From Pelecanus crispus (Eukaryota > Chordata > Aves > Pelecaniformes > Pelecanidae): 64,000 nt of DNA. The stretch covers positions 38,341,044-38,405,043 of the forward strand of contig NC_134649.1 in assembly GCF_030463565.1 (NCBI RefSeq), in the 5' to 3' direction. Under the pieces are notes generated by a model. It was not told the origin of the DNA, did not search any database, and worked only from the letters and a program-made list of their open reading frames with translations. The translations under genes were made by a program, and so were the position numbers. Positions within the stretch are counted from its first letter, which is position 1. Every line of letters starts with the position of its first letter. Positions 26,301 to 41,300 of the stretch are shown here, one piece after another.

Positions 26301-29300
26301 GCAGACAGACAGTGGAAAGCCACATATTTTTTGACAGTTGCCTGGCTTTTGATGGTATTTTACTTAAATCTGTCACTGCTAAATTTTATTGCAACAAACC
26401 AAAGCAGCAGCTGCTGTGGTCAGAAAAATTCTGGCCATTACTAGTTTAAAACAAAATAGAGACCACAACCACACTTTTAAAAACAAACACTGAAAGAGAA
26501 AAGGCTTAAGTACAAACAGGAATGAGAAACAAGGTACCAAAATTAAAAACACGTTTAAGACTTCAAAGAATAGATTGTTCTCACTCCAAAACTAATAATG
26601 AACTGTGATTGGATAGCAAATGTTAATTATTATTTTAGTCATATTACTGAACTATGAAATTGGGATGCATAGTTTTCCACATCATTCAAGTGTCGAAGAC
26701 ATTACATGCAAATTATTTGTTTATAGTGAAACAAAGTTGTATACATCCCCATTTCATGTAATATGGCATTACACAACATGCAGCAACTCAGAATGTCTCT
26801 TGCCAAATGCTAGAAATGCTGGCTTTTATCCAGAAGCTGAATACCTATTTTGTTCTGCATAGGCTGTAAAAAACCATGTTTCTCTTGAGAACACGGATGT
26901 TTGTACGTGACTATTCAGTTATCTCTGACATTTTAGGTTACATAGTTTGTATACTATTTATTCCTTGTATGGCATCAAACTCTGTAAGAATGAGGACGTG
27001 CGATTCCTCTGTCCCAGAACAAAGGTGCCTAATTCACAGAATTTAACAATTTGCAGACGTTAGGATGATATAAATGGCAGTAGGATGAAGAGCTTTGCTT
27101 ATACAGTCTTCGTAAGTTAACAATAACAAAAAAAAAGACCTAGAGAGAGAAAAACTGGAATCTTTTAGAATTTATCAGGCTTAAACAAAGCACCCACATT
27201 TGCACATGGCATACAAATTCTCTAGTGAACAGGCATGTGCCCATGCCCTCTTCACCTTCACAGCCATAACAAGTCTAATGCCGCTGTAATTGCCTTTGTT
27301 CTGATCTATGAACATAGCAAGAAAACCACAGCTCACAGAGACATTCACAGTGCTGTCAGATAAATTATACTATTCCAAGTTCCGTATTTTCCTTCCAACT
27401 CCTATTCTGCATGAAAGAATTAGAAGGGAAGTGTTTCTAACCCTTGAAAAGAAAAGGTTAACCCGACAGGAGCGTGCCATCAAGGTCTGGGAACAAGCAG
27501 TCAAACAGCAAGCACTCTTTTTATTTGTGAAGTGACTTAAAATTTATGTAAATCACACTGTTTTTTTGGAGCCCATGATCCTTTTTTTAATTCTCGGGGA
27601 GGTAAATCTGAGGCTTACTTATAGTGACACCTCCCTTTAAAGCCTGCAAACACACAGAAAAGCATAGTGAAAGCCACAAATAAATGCAGAGTTATTTGGG
27701 GGAGGCAGGTTACATAGGAAAGATTTCTGCATTAGTAGATGGAAACTTGATGGAGAACTCCCTCTATAAAGTGCTCAGTATTCAGAGAAATATGTCTGCC
27801 AAAAGCCAGCACAAAACAAGCTGGCTTATTACAGGTAAGAAACCTTATCCATGCACATGCACACACACATGCTGTCTGCACCAGGCAGGTCTATTTGGCA
27901 GGGGACAAAAAGAAAAAAGGCAATAAACTTTGCTGCATCACTCAGTCATACAACCTCTGGGCACAGCAGCCACCTAAAATGAATTCATGTTGTTAAATTC
28001 AGTGGTTGGTATGACAGAGAGGAAAAACAGGACAGACATAAGAGCAAAGCGAATCTGCTGATATTACAGAAAACAACAGACGCAGGGAGAATGAAGACCA
28101 CTAATATTTATCCTGTTCTCCTGCAACTGGGAGCAAAGCTCCACATACATGAGCCTAAATAATAATGATGGTATTTTAACACAGTGATCATCCACCTGTG
28201 GTCTGTGGGCTATTTCTAAGGGTCAACAAGATGTAGTTATGAAAAGCAAATTTATTGCCAGTCAAGTTAAATTCACTTCAGAGGGACTCACATTTCTGCT
28301 GGAAATATTTTCAGGGTTTGAAAGCACCTCTCCACTGCAGGGTGTCAGTTCCTAGCAAGCAAGCCCAGCAAGCCATCTTCCATCTATATGTCCCTTCGGG
28401 TACCAACGCCTGCTGATAAAACATTTCTGATTCTCAAGAAGGATGGCAGAGAGAAGGAAAAAGAGCTGGGGGCCACCTCTTGTCCCATTGTCCTCAATGG
28501 GGAAATCCCCACCAACCACATGGCAAGTGTTTTGTTTACAGAGATGCCTGCTGGGGGAAAAAATCCAAGGGAAAGGACCAGCACTGAAAACCTCATTAAA
28601 CAACTTTACAGCACTTCCAAGCAATAAAAGGCATTCAGCATTTGAAGCACCAGCAAACAAGGAAGCACTAAACTCCAATGGAGAAAATGCAGCTGAACAC
28701 ATGTGAACACATATCACAGCCCCACAGAGACCAGAAGTAGTACAAATGCTCCCTACCCGCAGTTCGGCTGGCAGGGCGCAGTCTGCTAGGAGGGCCAGAT
28801 CTTCCTGCAGCCGGCAGTTACCTGTGGGCTCAATCGTCAGCACTTTCACACAGGTCCCTGGCTTGGAAGAAACTGGAAGAAGCAGAAAACAAAAAAGCAG
28901 ATATGCCTAAATTCCTCTACAAACATTCTCTCCCACTTAGAGAAAAGACAGACACTCCAGGAAAAAAAAAAGTGTTATTGCTGTTTAGCTTTTACTGCAA
29001 AACACATGTGCTTCCTCTGCATACATGCATACAGCACCCCTCAATACAGCTGGTGAGCAGGGCTGGAAGGGGATGCATGTATTGTTGTCTCTCCTCAAAC
29101 CTCCAATTAATTCCTTGCACTGGAATATAAACTATGGCAAACACAAAGTTGCCACAGGCATACTTCAAGCCCAACTTGCTCTCTGCAGTCCTTGTCATCA
29201 ACTATAGTTGAGGACTGTTGATCAGGCTGCCCCTGATCCCTGTAGGAGCCACTCATACAATGCCTTCCCACTACCACTGACAGCGTCACCTAAAGGTGAA

Positions 29301-32300
29301 GCCTATGCCAGGGAGTATTTAGTTAAAACAAAGCTGCTTCCATGCCTCTCTGCTCGGCCACATGCTCTCATGGGTCCCATTTCAGCTGTGCCATCCTAAC
29401 TTCACTCCAGGGGGATTTATTCTTGTTCAGGTAGTAAGTTCTGTGGACCTGAGTCTGTCCTCTACTCTCTACCTGTAGATCCCTAAAGCACAAAGACCCC
29501 TAAAACACCTGGACTCCTTAGTGTGCCTGCGTTGTTTGCAAACATTAAGCAAGCATTGCTACCACCACCAAAGAGATCAAATAAACCATACAGACATGGC
29601 AACTTCATTTGCCTTTTTCAGACCTAGTGCGTCTTCCTGTCTTGCCCTAACAGCCTACACAAATAGCCTGATAAAGGGGAAGCAAAATACACAACCATAC
29701 CTTTGTGGTCTTGCTATGACCAAAGTTGCTGTGGACCTCATTGAAGCCAAACCCCCTAAGTTCAAACCACCAGCAGCCCAAAGTATGCCCAGTGTTACAA
29801 TACTGCTGCCATTGCAGCCTTTCCTCTTTCTGGCCACCTCCCTCCCACAGTTCACTACCCCAGGTTTGTTTTCAGCCTAGCATACTTCGGGGTGAAGATG
29901 GAGCATGTTAAGACATTCAAGAGTCCCTGGCATATAGGGAAGCATGTGAAAAAACACAGAGCACCACTGGAAAAGGCAAAGTTGTGGTGAGGAGGGCTCA
30001 AGATACTGTTGGGAGCTAGAGAGATGCAGAGTTAACTCTCAAGGACAAAAGAGACAAGCGGCCCCACGCTGAAGAATTCAGAAGAATTTCTGACAGGCAT
30101 GATTCACCGCATTAAAACCCCTTGCAGGTGAATCACGCCACCCTGAGACCTCATTTTTCCTGACATTTTGCATAGCGTTACATGAGCTTCATCAGATGAC
30201 TCCACTGGGCCGTGGGCGAAACAAGACCATGATGCGCCACAAAACTTCTCCACCCCCTCCTCCACATTACTGATCCACTCTTCAGATATGCCACCACTGT
30301 ACCTCAAATAGGCTGAGTATCCCAGAAAGATACTGGAATGGGAAGGATAATTTACCAATACAAGACAGTCAGGTACCATCATTGCTACACACAGAGCTAC
30401 ACCAGCAAGGAGACAGGCTGCTCCAGTAGCACTGAACGGTACCTTCAGATAGATGACTTCCAGGGTAAATAAGCCAAAAGGACACCTGGCACCAACACAA
30501 ACAAGACGGTGCATTTTCTTGAAGAGCTCTGCCTGCTTAAAGACCAGCGTGACAGAAGGAAATTTCTCACTGTGCAATTAGAAATTCTTTACGGCAGAGA
30601 AAATAATTTATATTCACATAGTGCCTATTATAACAGTCACCAAATCAATCGGGCTCTGTAACCACTAATGGACCCAGCAAGTTTTAAGTAGTAGTCGAGT
30701 GAGAGTTCTTCTCTTGGGATCTACAAAGCATCTGTGCACTTTCATAGTGACATGAAAGAACAGTGATTCGTCTGAGAAGCACATCTATCATGAGACGTTT
30801 CAGACACTGCATCTCTCAAATCCAAGTGCACAGCATTTGGTATCAAAAGCAGCTCTCTCCTAACAGAAACAATAAAAATCAAAGTGACAGAACAGGAATA
30901 AGCTGTTGGCTGCAAGTGAGCAGCAGGGACCATCACCTTCTTGCAAGAAGTAGGAATGAAGGGTTTTCTGAAAAAAGCAACATAAACAATGCAAGGAGCT
31001 AGAGGGAATAACTCAACTACAGTTGAGAATGAAGCATTTTGTCCTTCTTCCCAGTCTAGCCCAGCTGTATAGCACTGAACGTCACCTACCAATTCATCAG
31101 CTGCCTTTGTTTCCACTGCTCCATACTTCTTTGTGTCTTTTGTTTCAATTGAGCCAATGCACCATAAAAAATAAAAGCCACAAAAAACCCCACCGAACTC
31201 CCAAACCTTTCCAAAATGAAGCTACACTCAGATACCTGCCTTATACATCCTCCTCCCAATGCCACAACTAGCTATAACCACAGATTCTGTACATCTAGGG
31301 CCTCTGCTATGACGGCAAGCATTACAAACCCTGCTCTCAACCTTTTTGCCCTAAAACTTGTAGAAATAACTGCAAAACATTTAATTTCAAATACCTCTGC
31401 TTCTAAAGGAAGGATTACGGCTTAATCTGGACAAACCCCATCTGAGCTCTTCCAAACACTGCAAGAGTTTTTTCTTGTTATAGCCACAATATACATGTGG
31501 GGGAAAATATGCAAGCATCCACACTGAAGCCTGTCTCAGGGGCAACAGAAGGCACTGGGTCATCCTCTTCAGGGTTTTAATAAACTACTGTCTGTGCATG
31601 CCAAGATACTAAGTGCTTTTAAAATGCTGCTTAACTCTAGATAATGAGATTGGAGAGACTGCAATTATCCACTGGAGCTGCACAGGATTGAGTTCACGTT
31701 GTTTTGTTAGGCACATTTCAAATTTACAACACAGATGCAAGACACGACCCGGCTCTGCAGACCTGAATCAGCTGCCTATTCCACAGAAAGCACTTTGAAC
31801 AAGCAGAGATACCTAACACACTAGAAGGAACAGCAATGCTTTGTCAAGTGCCAGACATGATGTGATCCAGATCTTTCCCGATTTTTAACTTTTATAATTC
31901 TTGTATGTATTATTTTCTCGAGAATCAAGTTTTCCTGGCTTCCACATTAGATCTGATATGAGAAACAAACATTTAACAGATCTATCAGCAGGTCTGTCTA
32001 TTCACTTGAATCCAACCTGTCACAAATAAAATTAAGCCTAGTACTTCCATCAGTGTTTTAGACCACCCATTGATTATGTCTTCTGTCAGGCCTTAGAAAT
32101 GAAGAACAACTGTTCCCTCCCAAAGAACACAGACATTAAATTATTTCTCCAGTACCATTCAGGAAGTTTGTATTATCACATTTGCAAGTGGAACTTGTAT
32201 CTGAAGCTCCCAATCAACCTGAAACATCGCTTCACCATTTTCCATTTTTGAACCCCACCAAGAAGTCAGTGTTTTTGCAGTTCATGAATTTAACCACTGG

Positions 32301-35300
32301 ACTTCACAATCCTTAGGTTGCCAATGACATGCTATGCAATGGCTTCAGGCAGCTAGCTAACTAGCAAACTATCCACTTTATTTTCCTCCCACAACCTAAT
32401 ATGAGATTTTAACTTGGGTATTAAGGTGGAACAGTCGCCTCCAGGGTCTCAGTTAGACCCTGGGAGAAAAAAAAAGAAAAAAAGGGGGTGGGGGTTGGGG
32501 GAATCTCCAGCATCTCACTGGATTACTCTGATATCAAAAGATGCCACAAGATAATTCTGTTATCTGATTATCTGAGTAGTTTAAATTTTCTAGTCATGGT
32601 ACTTATCACCACTCCTCTTTTCCACCACTTAATATACAAACTGATATGTTACACTACTTGTAGCAAGAAAATAAGAAATGCATTTCTCATCTCTTCAGAT
32701 GCATGCCTACATTTGTGCTTACACAGAAGAGGTAAGGCTTATCATACAGCTTCCATGATATAAGGACTTCCACCCTGGTCTACATGGGAACAGCTGTACT
32801 GTGGTAACCTAGTACCCCACCACCACCAAACAACTGCACATGCCTAAGGTGAGACACACATATGGTAGTAGCTTCCATGTGATTTACAGATGAGGAATTT
32901 CTTGAGCCAGAAGTATTGCCTCTATCTGTTAAGGCCTGCAACTTCAGGAGGCTGAATAATCAGAACTCATAATTCAAAAGGGAAGGATGGAATAGCTACA
33001 CCCTCACCTCTTAGATCAAGGAAGAAGATGCTATTGACTTAAATGCTACAGACTAGATTCTCTTCTCAAACCAAAATTAACTTGACTGAAGTAAAGGAGT
33101 TAACTCTGAGCATGGAATGACAATCAGATATTTTCAGGCTGAAGTTTTTGTTACCAGATAATTTTTTTTAAACTTAATGACTAACACCACTTTGCCCTAC
33201 TTGTGCTGTTTTGATTCTTCTTCACCTGTCCTTTAGCTTCAACTAAGGAGATGAATGATAAACTGCAACTGCTGGTTTTCATGCAGTAAGCTGATGTCAT
33301 GATTAAATCACAAGCTCTTTGGATAACAAAAAGCCCTTAAACAGAGGATTGTGTCATTTAAGATTTGGCACATACCTGTATTATAAATACACACATGCTT
33401 CTAGAAATACTTCTCTGCTCTTAAAAAAGCGTTATATCTCTCTTTGCATTCATTTTGACCCAATTATCAAATCTTTTACTTTGGTTAGGGGTCAGACAAA
33501 TGCAGAAAAGGACTTTTTATTGTACATATTATATCTCCCCAGGGATTTAAACAAGCTTCTCTGCTGAGAGGCACTTCCCGATATACCCCACAGTGCTCCA
33601 CTGAATGTCTGGCAACTATCATGTAAACATGGGAATTCCACAACAGAATCATTTTCTGGAAGCCCCAAGAACACCATGAAACATCCACCATCACACTTTC
33701 CTCTTTCTCCCTGAAAGGACACACAGGCACAGAGACAACAGCAAGTAAAATGCTTACCAAATTCATAGACTTTTTTACATTTGGTCTCCAAATCGTCTAT
33801 GAGGTCCTGCAGCCGACACTGCTTGGCTAACCTCTTGCAGTCATTTACATATTCTACGTCGATATCAAGACGACCTGCCAAGAAGAAATGCAGCCAGCTC
33901 TTTTAACCCATACCACTTAGGTGTAAAAATGGCAAAATCAGGGATTGAAGACTTGACGGCACAGAAATTCAGTAATTAGACACATTGCCTCACTTCTCAG
34001 CATCCCATTACAACTCAGTGCAAGAAGCTAAGACTTGGTACCCCGCTGTCCACCACTTCGATGAAGCTCCGTCTGGCATCTGATTCACATTCCCACTTTC
34101 CAGTGTCTACCCTAACAGCTTCATTCAAGATGCCAAAGAGTGAACAGGCTTACGCAAAAAATGCCTAATTCCCTCAGAAAAGAACAAAAGAGCAGCACAA
34201 TAGCAGCATGCATGACTGCCACCATTGGCTATCTAGTTTAGGACGAGAAAATACTTCAGGCTCATGAGCTGTCATCCCAGAATCTTTTACCATCACTGAA
34301 AACGTGGCGAGGAACATTTCTGAAAACACTGGACTGGGGAAGGAGAGCCTTGAAGATAAAGTTATTTTCTGGCACCACCTCCTGGCCTGAAACAGTTCAG
34401 CAGTTAGCATGCCTACAAGACAACATTTGGCATTTTCATAGAAGGTTTAAGATCAACTTCTGTTCAGAAAAAAATATTAGAAAGTAGTCAAATCATTCAG
34501 CACACACTGCTCAGGTCTGCCAGACTGAAAATGTCCTACATGCTGGCTTTTCACCAGCATAGGGGATTGTTATCCCAGATGACAGATTTACCTTCCTTAA
34601 GTTAAAAATACATTCTCTACATCCATCCAACCAATCAACCCAAGCTGATTTTTTCTTTTTAATTGACTGTATAGTTATGGGCAGGACAACAACTGGCAAA
34701 AGGTACAAACAACTTGGAAGAGATAGCGATTGCTCACATTCTCCCTTTCTGCCAGCAGAGAGGATGTGTTGGCGACTCATGCACCCAAACACGGCTGTCT
34801 GCAAGCCTGTGCCACCAAAACAGTGCTATGGCAGAGGCACAGACAGCTGCCCACCAGCCATGAATATGTACACTAGACAGTAAGTAATTTACCTGTGTAT
34901 AGATACTGCAGAAGAGAGCCAAAGGCTGCTGGATTAATCTAAAATAAAACATGAGAAAGCTACCTTTAGAATTCCCAGGAACTTAATAACAAGCTTGAAA
35001 CTTGCCTGAATACAAACATGATCCTGAGCAAGTCAAACCCCCCCCCTTTAAATAGCAACTTGTATAGTGCACCCCATTTTCTTGCTCCTCATGTAACTAA
35101 TGCTGCCACTCCACCTGGCTTACACAGCTCTTTAAATGCATCAACTGATACTAATCCATGTGCCTAGGGGGACAGGACCTGACTAATGGAGGTGCTCCAA
35201 AGACACAGTTGTAACACAGGCTCTGTAAAATCCAGTCTTTCACTGGTCGCAAACATTTCCACCTCTTCTTAATTTGAGAGGAAAGCCATGCTCTTGTACA

Positions 35301-38300
35301 AAGAGAAAGGACAGACGTTAAGCAATGTCCTGAGAAACTGGAAGTATGTTTGTCATGAGAGGTTTTGCACGACCACAATCAAGCTATAGAAATGTATGCC
35401 AGAGTATCGGTGATTAATGGACTGAATGCACTTATGGCCTATTTAGTTCTTGCTGCAAAGGCAACAAAAGGGACTCAATTAGTGCCAATTATGGAGGTGA
35501 CGTCTTCACCACAGACCACCTGTCCACCAGGAATTAGACAGACTCAACTCTTCCCACAGAGGAGTCGTGACGCAGCTGGCAGATGGTAACAGCTACCTGC
35601 TACTGCAATTAAGATATGTTTGAGCCCATGACAGAGGGAACAAAGGGGAAGTATGCAGTCTACAGCCTTTTGTTATCCGAATAAGATTCTATGTTATTGC
35701 ATAAATGCCTCCACAAGACCCTCTCCTTGACTAGGGTCATTCTGAGCTCCAAGAGCTATTGACTGTGGAAGCTAACCCTCAAATTGTCCTTCCTACTCAT
35801 TTTTCTTACCCAGTTGAAAAAGAAAGGAAAGAGCTGGAAGCACAGCCTTGCTCACCAGTGGATGCTTCAACACTATCATGTTCTTCCCCTTCCATTTGGT
35901 CTCAAACATTTCTGCAAAGTAGGCGCTGCGAGCACTGAGAATGCAGCGGTGGGCACAGAAAGATTTGCCATGAACAATGAAAACGATGTCGCTTTGGTAA
36001 CCCTGCTCCAGCAACCTGTAAAGAACAAACAGAGGGGAAATACATGCTCCCTCCAATGACTCAAAGAAGTTTCGTTAGTGCAAGAGAAAGGCTGGAGAAT
36101 GAAACCTTCCTGACTCAGGTGAATCCCTGAACACAGGGAACAGATTTTAAAGAGGAACTAGTTGGCCCCAAACACACCTCTAAAGATTAATCCTGCTTTT
36201 AAATTGTCAGATGACAAAAAGCCCTACACAAGCACACATTTTCAAAAAGAATTACAAAGGTATGACTTTCCTGCTCTCTGGCCACTGTCAGTATGCAGCA
36301 AATAGGAGAGAACTTGATGTCACCCACCCTCAGAAGAAGGAAGGATGTTACAGGCATGAAATACAGGCAATTACCACATCAGAGATGAACCTTTATTTAT
36401 GATTGCACGCCCATACCCTCATTCTTTAAAAGGAAAAAACCCAAGATTGCTACTTCTAGAGTTTATGGCAACCATAACTGGTGTTTCCTAATGCCCATCA
36501 CCCCTTGTGTATATCTCCTCACGAATATCCCCGAAAGGTCAAATCAGGCAGACATCAGGCATCATACTCCTTTAGAGAGAGCAGGACTGGTGCACAGAAA
36601 GGTGTGGGGTCACACAAGGAGATGATGTCAGAACCGGGTCTTGAATGCTGATCTCAACCTACTGCCGCTAGGACATCCTTCCTACTAGTGTCTTGCCCAA
36701 AACAAAATTGAAGCAGTTAGGTGTTTATTTTTTGCCCCCTACTGTTGCCCTTTGTTTCAATTTTAACACAAGGTCTGTCTGGAATGAGACGCAGAAAACA
36801 GCACATTTTAGTTTTCATGTACACTCAACCCTGCATAATCTAAGACACACACTAGCCAGGGGAGTGATAAATCACCTGGCAAAATTCTACTTCCTTGAAA
36901 GGCAGAATCTGATTTTACTCAGATAAATGAGCTTCCTTCCTCCTCTCTTTCCCCACAGCTTTAGAAATTAGGACTCTGTAGCAATAGGAAGATTGTCAGA
37001 CCTTTCTAGGACTTATTTGCTCTCCGATTTTGAAGATACAGATGCTGAAACCTTGGGGGTTTTTTGTTTTTTTTTTTTTTTGAAGTCAGTCCAATGGAGG
37101 CGGGGCGGGGGGGGGGAGGTGCAGACCACCCGAAAAACAAGTCTGTGTAGTAACATCAGAACTACCAGGGTAGAAGAACAGCAAGAAGAAAAGATTGATG
37201 CTATTCTTCTACTCCTAGAGCAAGTTAGGCTTCTTCTCAAGCTCTAGGCTAAGACTACAAGGTGTGACAGGCAACTTTCAGAAACATCTTAAAATTAAAA
37301 CATTTTAATGAACAAAAAGAAAGAACCGAGCACTCTCTCTGTAAGTCAGTTTGAGGCTTCTTAAGGTGCTCTGTCTCAGAAATGAGAGACCAATTATCAC
37401 TGCTGGAAACCTCAGCTTGCAGAAAATAGCACTTCAGGCCTGAAACTTAATTTCAGTTGACATATTATCATAAATTGCTGATGTGGTTTTAGTGATCTGA
37501 TTTTGGTTTAACAGTCAAGGATGACAGTCTAATGCTTCTGCATTATAAAGACCAGCTTTCTGTTGGCTCTGGAGCCTGTACCTAAGTCACTGAAGGCTAT
37601 TATTTTAAATGCACACATACCTGGAAGCCATGCCTTATGGCACAAAGGAACATCCCTTAGGAAGTTCTACATGCCCAGGAATGAGACAGGGTACTGCTCA
37701 TCTGCCCTTAACAGACAGCTTGAATATCCAGGTTAACAACAAACAAAAGATGACAGAATGCATTGCACATGGAGCTGCCTCATCTGCTTACCGCTGTAGG
37801 AAGACATCATAGTAGTCTCTCTTCATGCACTTTGCCGTGATTTGTTTGTATTCCTTCAGCAGACGTCGGATGGCATCACTCAAAGCTCCATACAAACAAC
37901 GTTCCCCATCAAAAGTGTTTGCCTCACATTTCGCTCCTGCAAAATGATCACAGGTACATGCCAGCAGGCAGTTACATCTTTCCCCAACAAGTGTCCCTGA
38001 ATGGTCACTAAACGAGCATGACTTTTGGCTGGTGACACATTTCACTGTGATCTCCTATACTACTGAGCATATTTACAAAAACTAAGCTCCCCTTACATGT
38101 GTATAACCTAAAGCTGTTCTCCCACAGCAAAATCCCTTTCTGAAGTCACGATGCACTTAAACTGACCCTGGTAATAAGCCTCTCAGTATGGCTCCAGCAG
38201 CGTTCTGGAAGAAGAATCTCACTGTACAAAGAGTACAATCACTGACTGGACTTTTAACAGCTCCTCCTAGAAAGCATTTCTGCCTTGCACAAAGCGAGAG

Positions 38301-41300
38301 ATGCCTCTTAGGTTGGACTCTGCCAGAAATTTGGAGGGTACTTGCATTTTGCTATTTTAGATTACACAAGTGGTTGATTAAGATGCTCCAAATGCAGTGG
38401 AAGAGACAAACCTTTTGAGATCTAACTCTGCACTCTGATTCCTCTGCCAGAACGCAGAACATCCCCTACCTACAGGAATTTAGGTGCTGGGAACCAAACA
38501 GGCAGGCACTTTGCCTGGAGAGTTTGTCTTACTTTGAGGTTAGTAAAAGCCCTTGCTTTTCACTTTTAAGTCCTGTTTACAAAGCAAGGCTATCAGAAGA
38601 GTACAAGAGAGTTTTACACAGACAGTTCTTCAGAAGTACAATTCTTCATCAGCATACTCCCAACAGCAATGGACCCTTGTAAAACATCAGCTGTGATTTC
38701 AGAAAGTCATGCTGCCTCAAGTTATCACAGAAAGCTTCCCTGTAGCAAATTCAAGCAGCAAATGGCCTGCAAAAGGGACCATGAAAGTGTGTCCAGGGTT
38801 CCCACTGCAGCCTGAGATCGCTGATCAGATGGTTGGTTGTAACAGAAGAAGTTTCCACATGGGACAGCTAAAAGGATATACAATCCCCATGGACAGGATG
38901 GAGAAAGATATTGCACCCATAACCAGGAGACTTTTGCTCACCATTGGCTAGAAGATAGCGTACAAGCTCCTCATGTCCACAGAGGCAAGCATAATACCTG
39001 ACAATAACAAGAGAAAGAAAATTAGAGATACAGTAGGAAGCAAAATTCAGTGTTTGGGTACACCGCAGAATGCAGACCTCAGCACAGAGCTGTCCCTGAT
39101 AACCTTAGAAGATGACTCCTTGTAGGAGTGAGGAATTGCTACCAAATAGCATAGAAGTCTGACCCCAGCAACAGACTAAGCAGGATCTGATCCCAGCACT
39201 CCTAGGCCCTGCTGTCCTGCAAGAAGATCTCAAGGTCTCAATCTGGGTTCAGCATCTTCTGTTGCACCACCAGCTGCCAAATCCATCCTCATTTTAATGG
39301 AGTTCATTTCATGGGCACTCAGCAATTCCACTGAATGCTTAAGAACACTCCTTGCTCCTTCTGTTGACAGGTTGACTGCTGCATGCTACGAGGGAACAGC
39401 ACCCACACTGGATGCACAGCAAATCCACCCCTCAGAGTCCTACTTACGATGAGTTTCGTTTTCTCTTTCACTGTCTAAGCTTTTCATGATTCTCCTTCAC
39501 AAGGGCCTCAAATTGTCCGACAAACTAGGAGAATCCTGTAACATGCACTGCGGCAGGCAAATGCTAGTCTATCTCTACTTTGGGAAGTTATTCCATACTC
39601 TAAATATACTGCAGATGTCTAAATGCACTTTGGAACTGGTATGCGGACAGGTAAAAAGCACACACCCCCCTCCTCAGCACCAGCATGGGGATTCCTCACT
39701 ACCTACTGCATGTTCGCAGCCTTGCCAGACAGACTGTGATCCCACAGTCAATTTGCATTTCACCAAGCCACCTGAAAAGACATGCTAGAATGCCATAGAC
39801 TTTGAGGGGGAAAAAGCCTCATCAGGCCAAGAACAGACTGCTTAATCCAGGTAATTTGGTCACAAAATGAATCTGTAGCCAAATCTCCCAAAAAGCAGAA
39901 CCTGACATGTTTTGTAATGGTGCTCCTAGCTGCTGATGCAGAGAGCGCAAAAGAGCTCTGAAAGCCCTCCCCTCCCGCCCAGCCAGCACTCTAGGCTGCA
40001 GGACTCACAGAGGTGTACTGTCCCATTTATCACGGACATTAATTTCCACATCTCGCTGTTCAAGAAGGTATCTGGAAGAAAAGGGAGAGAAAAGTTACAA
40101 CTTCATGCAGCTACTCACTCAGTCACATTCTCCTCTTTCAAAAGATGTAACTTTGAGTTCATACAGTAACTTCCAAATGACAAGTAACTTCCAAACTTCC
40201 AATGACAAGATCTTGCCTTTGACTTGGGGAACTGGCAGCTATGGCTGAAGGTGCATCAGTCAAATCCTCAACCCAAAGAATGGCTGCAGCATGGCTTCCC
40301 AGCTCCCTTGAATCTTCAGTGGTGCACACGGGGAAAGAGGGGAATCAAACCCACCTCCTGCTGACCCCTAACACGGCAGTAATTACAAAAAAATTCTGAG
40401 CACTTCAGCAGTACCTCCACATTCTCGAACAACTCTCAGAGCCTGGATGCTTACAAATAAGTGGCCAAGTTTACAAGGCCAAGGCTAGACTCCCATCCTG
40501 CTTGTGGCTTTTCTTGCCACAACTAACAACATCAATGTCACTCTAGACTGCTCTTAATTCCTGCCGCTTCCTTGTGCTCCACTTGTTGGCTATATCAAAT
40601 GCTGCCAACACTCCCTCTTTGGCACCTCTAGAAGCCAGCCTTTGCCTTGCACACAAATCTCCTACACAGCCTGGCTCTTGTTATAGCCTGTCCCCAACTA
40701 CTACAACAACCATCTCTCCTAAACACATGTTAAAGTCCTTCTCAGCCTTCACAAAAATTCTGAAGGGTTTTTTTTTCTTTCCTCATCCACCACATCAGTA
40801 CCCCCTTTCACTCCCTCCATCTTTCCTGTCTCAAACTTCAGGTTCCTCTGACCACATTTGAAATCCCAAGCAACTCAGCTCCTTTCTACTCAGCCCCATG
40901 TGGTCAATTTGTCCTCTCTGCTTTGACAGCATTCCCAGACCGATCATCTCTCCGCTATCACTTCTATACTGGTCATCTTAAAACTCTGCAAGGCCACCTG
41001 CAGGGCCCCTCCTTCTACAGTAAATTTGCAATTTACTGTTTGCAATGAATTAATCTAACATGAATACACAGTGTTCCCCAGACCTCATCTATCTGCCTAT
41101 TTATCCTTCATTAGCGAGCACCTTGAAAGAGAGAGGCTCCTTCTAATTATCTGGGAAGATCTGCATGTTGGGAGCTGGAAGAACCAAGCAAGATCAAGAG
41201 GTGAAGAGCATTCTTAGACTCAAACCACGAGATGCAGCAGAAGAGCCTGTTATAAATGCTGGGCCTTTGCATTACAACACGCATTCACCCTGCAGACAAC

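Noticed and set aside
28352-28849. 165-codon minus-strand ORF
   Set aside because: Its first residues are ABTB1 exon 8 (KVLTIEPTGN to CALPAELR). The rest is read-through past the donor at 28756 into intron 8 and matches nothing.
33492-33881. 129-codon minus-strand ORF
   Set aside because: It starts as ABTB1 exon 7 and then reads through the donor at 33757 into intron 7.
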